A stretch of 5,179 nucleotides of DNA from an uncultured Dermatophilus sp. (lineage in GTDB: Bacteria; Actinomycetota; Actinomycetes; Actinomycetales; Dermatophilaceae): assembly GCA_945876925.1 (NCBI GenBank), contig CAMCQD010000167.1, positions 1 to 5,179 of the forward strand, in the 5' to 3' direction. The notes beneath the pieces were generated by a model. That model was given only the letters and a program-made list of their open reading frames with translations, did no database searches and was not told the origin of the DNA. The position numbers and the translations under genes are program-made. This document shows, in pieces, positions 1-5,179 of this stretch. The stretch's first letter is position 1. Every line of letters starts with the position of its first letter.

Positions 1-851
1 AGCCGCGGATCGAGCAGATCGCGCAGGCCGTCGCCGAGCAGATTGAAGCCCAGGACGCACACGGCGATGGCCGCGCCCGGGAAGAACGCCAGCCAGGCGT
101 CGACGAACAGCATCTCTTGCGACTCCTGCAGCATCCGGCCCCAGGAGGGCACCGGCGGCGGCGTGCCCAGCCCGAGGAAACTGAGTGCGGCCTCGGCCAG
201 CACGGCGAGCGCGAAGGCGACCGATGCCTGCACGATGACGATGCCGCGCACCCCCGGCCACACGTGCGTCCAGGCGGTGGACCACGCCCCGCGCCCGGCC
301 ACCCGGGCGGCCAGCACGTACTCCCCGGCGAGTACCTGGAGGGCGGAGCTGCGCACCACCCGCGTGAAGACGGGGATGGCGGCGATGCCGATCGCGAGCA
401 TGGCGGTCAGGGTGCTGCCACCGTAGATCGCCGCGAGCATGATGGCCAGCAGCAGGGCGGGGAAGGCCAGGGCGGTGTCGGCGACCCGGATGATGAAGCG
501 GCCGGCGGCGGGCGGGGCCATGGCGGCGTAGATCCCGGCCGGGACGCCGATCGCGGCGGCGACGCCGACGGCGACCACCCCGACGGTGATGGTGGTGCGG
601 GCCCCGGCCATGATCCGGCTGAAGGTGTCGCGGCCGAACTTGTCGGTGCCCATCCAGTACTGGGTGCCCGGGTCGGCGAGGCGGTCGGCCGGGTGCAGCG
701 CCTCCGGGTCGTACGGCGTCCAGAAGAAGGACACCGCGGCGGTCACGAGCAGCAGCGTGACCAGGGTGGCGCCGGTGATGAACGTGAGGGTGACCCGCCC
801 GGCCGGGCGGTGGCTCACCCCCGGGGAGGGCGGCAGCATGGGGGCGGTCAT
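1..851 (-). CDS. dppC: DppC-type permease subunit of a peptide/nickel ABC importer (3' end cut by the window)
   Basis: This is an inner-membrane permease of the Opp/Dpp ABC importer family, which pairs with the DppB-type protein to form the channel. I translated 283 codons from the ATG at 851. Residues 1-20 are cytoplasmic and residues 21-43 form the first membrane helix. The DppC hallmark MGTDKFGRDTFSRI lies at 67-80, followed by GAR at 83-85. Hydrophobic segments follow near 88-111, 122-143, 147-165, 203-226 and 252-273. The EAA loop that docks the ATPase is at 177-201 (EYVLAAR, then G186, H196 and P199). The family's usual C-terminal ending (DGLRDLLDPR) is at 274-283, so only a few residues should be missing past position 1. 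The start overlaps the dppB stop as ATGA with no obvious Shine-Dalgarno, which suggests translational coupling. A second ATG four codons in (839) is possible. The family call is firm; the substrate is unknown. Confidence 0.93.
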   Translation of the reverse strand, partial: MTAPMLPPSPGVSHRPAGRVTLTFITGATLVTLLLVTAAVSFFWTPYDPEALHPADRLADPGTQYWMGTDKFGRDTFSRIMAGARTTITVGVVAVGVAAAIGVPAGIYAAMAPPAAGRFIIRVADTALAFPALLLAIMLAAIYGGSTLTAMLAIGIAAIPVFTRVVRSSALQVLAGEYVLAARVAGRGAWSTAWTHVWPGVRGIVIVQASVAFALAVLAEAALSFLGLGTPPPVPSWGRMLQESQEMLFVDAWLAFFPGAAIAVCVLGFNLLGDGLRDLLDPR

Positions 852-1801
852 GACGGCACCCGGATCCGCGGGTCGATGATGCCGTATAGCAGGTCCACGA
901 CGAGGTTGATGAGCAGCACGAGCACCACGAGCACCATGACGATGTCCTGCACGATGAGCAGGTCGCGGTTGCCGACTGCGTCCAGCAGCTTCGAGCCCAG
1001 CCCGGGCACGACGAACACCCGCTCGACCACGACCGAGCCGATGAGCAGCGTGGACAGCTGCAGGCCCAGCACGGTGACCACCGGGATGGAGGCGTTGCGC
1101 AGGGCGTGCCTGAGGACCAGCTGGCCCCGGTCCAGGCCCTTGGCCCGGGCGGTGCGCAGGTAGTCCTCGCGCCATACCTCCAGCACGGCGGAGCGCACGT
1201 ACCGGGTGAGCACGGCGGCCTGCACGACGCCCAGGGAGATGGCCGGCAGGGCGAGGTGGCGCAGGAAGGCGGCCGGGTCGCGCGCCGGGGGCACCCAGCC
1301 GCCTGAGGGCAGCCAGCCGAGCCGTACCGAGAACACGGTGACCAGCAGGATCCCGGCGAGGAACGCCGGGATCGCGATCCCGATCTGGGACATCGCGGAG
1401 ATGAGCGCGCCGTCGGCGTGACGGTGCCGCACGGCGGCCAGGGTGCCCATCGGCACGGCCAGCACGAGCGCGATGAGCGTGCCCGCGGCGATGAGCCACA
1501 GCGACACCATGAGCCGGTCGGCCACTTCCGGGGTGATCTCGGCCCCGGACAGGTAGCTGCGCCCGAGGTCGAAGGTGACCAGGCCGCGCAGCCATTCGGC
1601 GTATTGCACGATCAGCGGCCGGTCGAGGCCGAAGTCGGCGCGCAGCCGGGCGACGGCTTCCTCGGAGGCGCTGACGCCCAGGGCTATCCGGGCCGGGTCG
1701 CCCGGCAGCACCTGCATGAAGCCGAATACTGCCACCGAGGCCGCGAGCACGCTCATGACGAGCACGCCCGCCCGGCGCAGGATGGCGGAGAGCATGCTCA
1801 C
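848..1801 (-). CDS. dppB: DppB-type permease subunit of a peptide/nickel ABC importer
   Basis: This is the partner inner-membrane permease, 317 residues long, which is normal for DppB/OppB. It has an N-terminal helix at about 11-31 followed by the family motif LPGDPA (32-37). A periplasmic-side stretch contains FGLDRPL (57-63) and FDLGRSY (77-83). Further hydrophobic helices lie near 99-124, 133-158, 183-200, 238-262 and 282-306. The EAA loop for ATPase contact is at 212-240 (EDYLRTARAKG, then RHALRNASIP). The DppB signature VVPGLGSKLLDAVGNRD lies at 264-280, and the protein ends with the usual IIDPRIR. The start is the GTG at 1801, 43 bases after the binding-protein stop. An ATG two codons later (1795) is equally possible, because neither has a clear ribosome binding site. 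The gene shares a four-base overlap with dppC and surely the same transcript. The family call is firm; the substrate is not determined. Confidence 0.95.
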   Translation of the reverse strand: MSMLSAILRRAGVLVMSVLAASVAVFGFMQVLPGDPARIALGVSASEEAVARLRADFGLDRPLIVQYAEWLRGLVTFDLGRSYLSGAEITPEVADRLMVSLWLIAAGTLIALVLAVPMGTLAAVRHRHADGALISAMSQIGIAIPAFLAGILLVTVFSVRLGWLPSGGWVPPARDPAAFLRHLALPAISLGVVQAAVLTRYVRSAVLEVWREDYLRTARAKGLDRGQLVLRHALRNASIPVVTVLGLQLSTLLIGSVVVERVFVVPGLGSKLLDAVGNRDLLIVQDIVMVLVVLVLLINLVVDLLYGIIDPRIRVPS

Positions 1802-1802
1802 G

Positions 1803-1816
1803 CCCGGGCCGCCGGG
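1803..1816 (-). promoter_or_regulatory. GC hairpin just upstream of the dppB start
   Basis: A perfect five-base inverted repeat (CCCGG and CCGGG with a four-base loop) ends one base before the dppB GTG codon, inside the 43-base gap after the binding-protein gene. In the mRNA it would occupy the place where a ribosome binding site should be, and no clear Shine-Dalgarno is visible there. No T-run follows, so it is not a standard terminator. It could lower permease translation relative to the binding protein or protect the upstream message. Short GC repeats are frequent at this base composition, so chance is a serious alternative. Confidence 0.3.
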
Positions 1817-1844
1817 ATGTCCGCGGGCGTGCAGGCCGGGCGCG

Positions 1845-3362
1845 TCACGAGCGCGACAATCCGGTGACGTCGAATGATTCCGAGATGGCGTTGGTCGCCA
1901 GCCCCTCGATGCCGGACCCGGCGACCATGATGCTGGGCATGAGGAACAGGAAGTCCGAGGCGGCGGTCTCCGAGAGCAGCCGCGCGGCCGCGCGCCGGCT
2001 GGTGATCTCCTCGGCTGCGGTGCCGGTGTCGGCTGCCGCGATGAGCTGCTGGAATTGCGGGTTGTTGTACCCGATGTAGTACGCCGGGCTGAAGACGCGT
2101 CCCATGTCGCGCGGTTCGACGTGGGCCACGATGGTGGCGTCGTACTCCCGGTCGGTGAATACCTGGGTGAGCCAGGCGGCGGGGAACTCCAGCTGGTCGA
2201 GGGTCACCTTGAAGCCGACGGCCTCCAGGTTGGCCTTGACGACCTGCCCGCACGAGGTCGCGTAGGCGAGGTTGGGCAGGCGCAGCCGGATCGCCGGGTT
2301 CGGGGTGCCCGCCTGGGCCAGCAGCGCCCGGGCCCGGGCCTGGTCGTAGGGCCAGATGCCGGTGAGGTCCTGGTACCACGGGTCGGTCGGGGGGACCATG
2401 CTGCCGATGAGCGTGCCCTTACCGGCCCAGCACGTGTCCAGCAGGGTGCGCTTGTCGATCGCCGAGCGGGCGGCCTGGCGCACTTTCTCGCTGGCGAAGG
2501 GGCCCTTCTTGTTGTTCATCGCGAGCAGCACCTCAGCGGTGGTGGTGCCCTCGATGATCTTCAGATCGCGCCGCCCCTGGAACTGGGCCAGCGATTCGGG
2601 GGCCTGCACATTGGAGATGATGTCGATGCTCCCGGTGAGCAGCGCGTTGTTGAGCGCGGTGCCGTCCTTGAAGTACTTGAAGGTCACCGTGCTGAAGTAC
2701 GGCGCGGTTCCGGTGTAGTACGGGTTCCGCTTGAGCACCAGGGAATCGCCCCGGTTCCAGGTGCCGAGCATGTACGGGCCGGTGCCGTTGGTGGCCGTGG
2801 CCAGCTTGCCCGTGCCCGTCCGGGAGAACATCGCCCCTACCCGGGTGGTCATCCGGTACAGCCAGTCGTTGCTCGGCTCGGACAGCTTCACCGTCAGCTG
2901 CGTCGGCGAGGTCGCCCGCACGGAGGAGACCTTGTCCATGGCGGATTTGACCGAGGTGGTCCACGAGCTCTTCACGCGCTGGATGGAGTACACCGCGTCT
3001 GCGGCGGTGAACGGCTCGCCGCTGCTGAACCTGGCGTCCGGCCGCAGGGTGAAGGTGTACGTCTTGCGGTCCGGGGAGATCTGCCAGTCGGTGGCCAGCC
3101 CGGGGGAGATCCGTCCTTCCGGGTCGAGTTTGACCAGGCCCTCGTAGACGTTGGTGAGCAGCGCCTGCGGGATGGCGGCGCCGTCGCTGGTCGTGAAGTC
3201 CAAGGTGGCCGGCTCGGCCGTGAAGCCGACGCTCAGGGTCGCCGGGTCGCCGCTGGCGGTAGCTGTCCGGGATGGATCGGTGACGGTGTCCCCGGCGGTG
3301 CAGGCAGCCAGGCCGAGCGCGGTCACCAGCGTGATCGACGCGGTCCGCACGAAACCGTTCAT
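1845..3362 (-). CDS. Extracellular solute-binding lipoprotein of the peptide/nickel ABC family (SBP_bac_5)
   Basis: This is the receptor of the importer: a lipoprotein anchored outside the membrane that binds a peptide or similar ligand and hands it to the permeases. It has 505 residues, normal for the family. The signal peptide has a short n-region with Arg6, a hydrophobic core at 8-19 and lipobox LAAC with Cys21 as the lipidated residue. A Ser/Thr/Asp-rich linker (about 22-40) precedes the SBP_bac_5 fold. Family signatures are EPATLD (50-55), NVYEGLVK (71-78), GLATDWQISPD (88-98), the block LRPDARFSSGEPFTAADAVY (106-125), NGTGPYMLGTW (192-202) and KRNPYY (211-216). The ATG at 3362 is chosen because GGAGG sits seven bases upstream and the signal peptide begins there. 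The frame stays open to an ATG at 3470, but that would add a 36-residue Arg/Pro-rich stretch before the signal peptide. Apart from Cys21 the only cysteines are Cys311 and Cys371. The ligand cannot be predicted. Confidence 0.95.
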   Translation of the reverse strand: MNGFVRTASITLVTALGLAACTAGDTVTDPSRTATASGDPATLSVGFTAEPATLDFTTSDGAAIPQALLTNVYEGLVKLDPEGRISPGLATDWQISPDRKTYTFTLRPDARFSSGEPFTAADAVYSIQRVKSSWTTSVKSAMDKVSSVRATSPTQLTVKLSEPSNDWLYRMTTRVGAMFSRTGTGKLATATNGTGPYMLGTWNRGDSLVLKRNPYYTGTAPYFSTVTFKYFKDGTALNNALLTGSIDIISNVQAPESLAQFQGRRDLKIIEGTTTAEVLLAMNNKKGPFASEKVRQAARSAIDKRTLLDTCWAGKGTLIGSMVPPTDPWYQDLTGIWPYDQARARALLAQAGTPNPAIRLRLPNLAYATSCGQVVKANLEAVGFKVTLDQLEFPAAWLTQVFTDREYDATIVAHVEPRDMGRVFSPAYYIGYNNPQFQQLIAAADTGTAAEEITSRRAAARLLSETAASDFLFLMPSIMVAGSGIEGLATNAISESFDVTGLSRS

Positions 3363-3369
3363 GGATTCT

Positions 3370-3374
3370 CCTCC
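3370..3374 (-). promoter_or_regulatory. Strong ribosome binding site of the solute-binding protein
   Basis: The minus strand reads GGAGGAGA followed by ATCC and then the ATG at 3362. The GGAGG core is seven bases from the start codon. This is the only clear Shine-Dalgarno among the genes here, and it decides the start of the binding protein. The contrast with the weak dppB and dppC initiation regions fits the usual need for more binding protein than permease. Confidence 0.85.
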
Positions 3375-3384
3375 AGGTGCTGGC

Positions 3385-3401
3385 CCAGGGCGGGTCCCTG
3401 G
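3385..3401 (-). promoter_or_regulatory. Stem-loop in the leader of the solute-binding protein gene
   Basis: A perfect six-base inverted repeat (CCAGGG and CCCTGG with a five-base loop) lies about ten bases upstream of the GGAGG ribosome binding site. If transcribed, it would form a small hairpin in the 5' untranslated region. It is not followed by a T-run, so it is not a conventional terminator. It may affect mRNA stability or ribosome access, but nothing links it to a known riboswitch or leader family. Confidence 0.3.
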
Positions 3402-3512
3402 ATACCTTGGCATACGAGGCGGAAGACGCGCGCCGGGGCGGGTCCGCTTTCCGGGGCGGCGCGTAGCCAAGATAACCCGGCCGCTCGTGCGCGATGAGGA
3501 CCAGGCGCCAGC

Positions 3513-3526
3513 GTGACCCTACTCAC
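3513..3526. promoter_or_regulatory. Crp/FNR-like palindromic operator candidate (GTGA-N6-TCAC)
   Basis: The sequence GTGA, six bases, then TCAC is a perfect dyad matching the core of the Crp-family consensus (TGTGA-N6-TCACA); the outer T and A are absent. It lies upstream of the -10-like TATCTT at 3474-3469. If transcription began about 7-10 bases past that element, the centre of the dyad would sit near -58 to -61, which is where Crp-type activators often bind. Known actinobacterial Crp homologues use this core. The transcription start is not established and an eight-base match can arise by chance. Confidence 0.3.
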
Positions 3527-3551
3527 CGGCAGCGACGCGGGGCGCATGTGG

Positions 3552-4871
3552 TCACCCCAGGAGCACGCTCACGGCGTGGATGACCAGACCGGCCAGGCCG
3601 CCCACGATGGTGCCGTTGATCCGGATGTATTGCAGATCCTTGCCCACGTGCAGTTCGATCCGCTCGGCGGCTTCCCTGCCGTCCCAGGAGCGGATGACCT
3701 GCGAGATCACGGTGGCGATGTCGCGTCCGAAGGTGACGGTGAGCGCGCCGGCGGCGGTGCCCAGCCGCTCGGTGAGCGTGTCGCGCAGTGCCGCGTCGGT
3801 CTCCAGCCGCTCGGCCAGCGAGCGCAGTTCGCGTACCAGCCGGGCCTGCACGGGCCCGTCCGGGTCGGTCAGCGATCGTTGCGCGATGCGCACCAGCGCC
3901 TCCCATAGCCGCACGACGGTCTCGGCCGTGGTCGGGTGAGTGAGCAGGCGCGCCTTGAGCGCTTCGGCCCGGGCCATCGTGGCCGGGTCCTCCTGCAGGT
4001 CCCGGGCGAGATCGGCGAGCAGGTCGTCCAGGGCGCGGCGGACCCGGTGACCGGGGTCGGCCCGCACCTCGCGTGCCCACCGGATCGCCTCGGTGTGCAT
4101 CCGGTCGGTGACGATCCCGTTGAGCCACAGCGGGGACCAGGTCGGCGCCCGGTCGGCGAGCAGCATGGCGAATTCCCCGGGGTTGTCGAGCAGCCAGCGC
4201 AGCACCTCGTCCACCAGCAGGTCAACCAGCTGCACGTGCAGCCGGTCCCGCACGAGCTCGCCCAGCAGGGTGCCTGCCATCGGGGAGAACTGCTCGGATT
4301 CGAGTTTGGGGATGAGCGCGCCGGTAACGATCTGGTGCACTTCCTGCGGTGACACCCCGCCCAGGGCCCGGGCCGCGACCGGAGCCGCCCGGGCGACGAG
4401 GCGCTCGCTGTTGCCCGGGGTGCGCAGCCAGGCGGCGCCGCGTTCGGCGATGCGCATGTGCCCGACCCGCTCGGTTATCGCCTCCGGGGTGAGGAAGTGC
4501 CCGAGGAAGAAGTCCTCCAGGCTGCCAGCCACCATGTCCTTCTTGCGCGGGATGAGCGCGGTGTGCGGGATCGGCAGGCCCAGGGGGTGCCGGAAGATCG
4601 CGGTGACGGCGAACCAGTCGGCCAGCGCGCCGACCATGGCCGCTTCGGCGGCGGCGTTGACGTAGCCCCAGCCGCCGCCGCGGTCGTGCGTGAGCGCGTA
4701 CACGATCGCGGCGAGCACGAGCAGCGAGGTGGCCACGATCCGCATCCGCCGTAGCGCGCGGGCGCGGGCGGCGTCCCCGGCGGCGAGGTCACCCCCGGGG
4801 GCGGGTGCGGCGCCGGGCCCGGTCGCGCTTACGGCTGGGCCGGGCGCGCCGGCAGATGTTGGTGCGGCCAT
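3552..4871 (-). CDS. DUF445 family membrane protein (YjiN/YheB-like)
   Basis: This belongs to the DUF445 family of membrane-anchored proteins with no settled function; E. coli YjiN and Bacillus YheB are relatives. Positions below count from the alternative GTG at 4886, which gives 444 residues; the ATG at 4871 gives 439. A disordered Ala/Pro/Gly-rich N-terminus (1-45) leads to a membrane helix at about 49-65. The diagnostic conserved block follows at 74-117, including GALADWFAVTAIFRHP (86-101), IPHTALIPRKKD (106-117) and the nearby LEDFFLGHFLTPE. A long, charged, mostly helical central part (about 120-400) contains LLDNPGEF and a C-terminal GKDLQYIRINGTIVGGLAG block that runs into a final membrane segment (425-444). 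The hairpin-like layout places the helical domain between two membrane anchors. Neither start has a clear Shine-Dalgarno; I prefer the ATG, and a leaderless transcript is possible. The gene is codirectional with the transporter genes, 189 bases upstream. A role in transport is not implied. Confidence 0.92.
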   Translation of the reverse strand: MAAPTSAGAPGPAVSATGPGAAPAPGGDLAAGDAARARALRRMRIVATSLLVLAAIVYALTHDRGGGWGYVNAAAEAAMVGALADWFAVTAIFRHPLGLPIPHTALIPRKKDMVAGSLEDFFLGHFLTPEAITERVGHMRIAERGAAWLRTPGNSERLVARAAPVAARALGGVSPQEVHQIVTGALIPKLESEQFSPMAGTLLGELVRDRLHVQLVDLLVDEVLRWLLDNPGEFAMLLADRAPTWSPLWLNGIVTDRMHTEAIRWAREVRADPGHRVRRALDDLLADLARDLQEDPATMARAEALKARLLTHPTTAETVVRLWEALVRIAQRSLTDPDGPVQARLVRELRSLAERLETDAALRDTLTERLGTAAGALTVTFGRDIATVISQVIRSWDGREAAERIELHVGKDLQYIRINGTIVGGLAGLVIHAVSVLLG

Positions 4872-5009
4872 GACCGAGATTGTCACCCGCCGCGCCCGCC
4901 AGGGCGAACCGGGTGCCGGTGCAGGCGGGCTCCGGGGCGCAGATGGCGTCGCCGGCCGGGCGCGCGGTTACTGCCCGGCCCGGCCCGGCGGGCGTGTCAT
5001 GGTTGAGGC
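4872..5009. promoter_or_regulatory. Probable divergent intergenic region upstream of DUF445
   Basis: This 138-base GC-rich gap separates the minus-strand DUF445 gene from a candidate plus-strand gene. If both are real, their promoters must lie here. No convincing -35/-10 pair was found on either strand. A tandem CCCGG-rich stretch occurs at about 4975-4992. An ORF on the minus strand (5079-4789) crosses the gap, but its product is rich in Arg, Pro and Cys without recognisable domains, and most of its 3' part lies antisense-free but out of frame over the DUF445 start, so it was not called. Confidence 0.3.
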
Positions 5010-5179
5010 ATGGGTCCGCAGTTTCCCCGTGGCAGCGCTGAACCCGGGCCTGGCCGGAGCACCCGGGGCGCGCATGCACGGGCCCTGGTGGCGGCCGATC
5101 TGGCCCGGCTGCGGCAGGCGGCTGCCCGGCTGCGCGAGGCCGGGCTGCGCCGGGGCCTGTCCGGGGCGGCCAGGCGGAG
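5010..5179 (+). CDS. Possible divergent gene, start only; unrecognised product
   Basis: A frame opens at the ATG at 5010 and stays open to the window edge, giving 56 codons and two bases. A stop two codons upstream (5004) makes this the earliest ATG, GTG or TTG start. The first 20 residues are Gly/Pro/Arg-rich. From about residue 22 the sequence becomes Ala/Leu/Arg-rich with a heptad-like pattern (ADLARLRQAAARLREAGLRR at about 30-49), and its third positions are nearly all G or C, as in the real genes here. This suggests an amphipathic helix or coiled coil at the N-terminus of a longer protein. The GAGG at 5005-5008 is too close to the ATG to be a normal ribosome binding site, so a leaderless start or a start further in (such as the GTG at 5088) is possible. 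The family is not recognisable and the call rests only on codon pattern. Confidence 0.42.
   Translation, partial: MGPQFPRGSAEPGPGRSTRGAHARALVAADLARLRQAAARLREAGLRRGLSGAARR

Larger units (their letters stand above)
3363..3551 (-). promoter_or_regulatory. Intergenic region between DUF445 and the ABC transporter genes, probable promoter region
   Basis: This 189-base gap is the longest non-coding stretch on the minus strand and the most likely place for the transporter promoter. A TATCTT match to the actinobacterial -10 pattern TAnnnT lies at 3474-3469, but I see no convincing -35 box at 17-19 bases, so the promoter call is weak. The region also contains a Crp-like palindrome (3513-3526), a hairpin (3385-3401) and two further inverted pairs (3406-3411 with 3466-3471, and 3429-3434 with 3458-3463). 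No GC stem with a T-run follows the DUF445 stop, so read-through from DUF445 cannot be excluded. A 62-codon ORF (3547-3359) fills the gap. Its third positions are only about 70 percent GC, well below the neighbouring genes, so I do not call it a gene. Confidence 0.5.

Noticed and set aside
117..1163. A 348-codon plus-strand ORF opposite the dppC and dppB genes
   Set aside because: The product is a low-complexity Gly/Arg/Asp/His-rich chain typical of antisense frames, while the minus strand encodes both permeases with clear signatures.
1798..2379. A 193-codon minus-strand ORF in another frame inside the binding-protein gene
   Set aside because: It is Arg/Pro/Gly/His-rich, has no recognisable domain and is wholly out of frame with a well-supported gene.
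3363..3470. Upstream in-frame extension of the binding protein to an ATG at 3470
   Set aside because: It would place 36 Arg/Pro-rich residues ahead of a complete lipoprotein signal peptide and ignore the strong GGAGG site serving the ATG at 3362.
2055..3497. A 480-codon plus-strand ORF antisense to the solute-binding protein gene
   Set aside because: It is Gly/Arg/Val/His-rich with no domain, and it lies opposite a gene with a full set of family motifs, a signal peptide and a ribosome binding site. Long antisense frames are expected in high-GC DNA.
4792..4801. Perfect CCCCCGGGGG palindrome
   Set aside because: It lies inside the Ala/Pro/Gly-rich coding start of DUF445, where Pro-Gly codons readily produce such runs. 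No regulatory role is indicated.
4789..5079. A 96-codon minus-strand ORF overlapping the DUF445 start and the divergent frame
   Set aside because: The product is rich in Arg, Pro, Gly and Cys with no domain or ribosome binding site, and it overlaps the first part of DUF445 in another frame.

Overview
The window is very GC-rich. Its long open frames have third codon positions that are almost always G or C, it uses GTG starts, and one gene has a strong GGAGG ribosome binding site. Together these point to a high-GC actinomycete (Actinomycetota). The sequence alone does not fix the genus. No rRNA, tRNA, CRISPR array, insertion sequence or phage feature was seen, and no gene is visibly broken.

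Most of the window (about 1-4871) is read on the minus strand. In transcription order it holds a DUF445 family membrane protein (4871-3552), a 189-base intergenic region, an extracellular solute-binding lipoprotein of the peptide/nickel family (3362-1845), a 43-base gap, a DppB-type permease (1801-848), and a DppC-type permease (851 to the window edge). The DppC gene overlaps the DppB stop by four bases (ATGA) and is cut by the window edge, probably within a few codons of its own stop. A divergent gene may start on the plus strand at 5010 and run off the right edge.

The three transport genes form the receptor and channel half of an Opp/Dpp ABC importer. The lipoprotein captures an oligopeptide or another ligand outside the membrane and delivers it to the DppB-DppC heterodimer. 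Both permeases carry recognisable EAA coupling loops for the ATPases. The ATPase genes are not here and would be expected beyond position 1. The substrate cannot be read from the sequence.

The most likely control region is 3363-3551, between DUF445 and the binding protein. It holds a GTGA-N6-TCAC palindrome resembling a Crp/FNR core operator, a weak -10-like element, several possible stem-loops and a strong ribosome binding site. A 62-codon ORF also exactly bridges the two genes there, although its codon use looks non-coding. Apart from these points the region looks like ordinary actinobacterial chromosome. I found no clear evidence of a new biological system.
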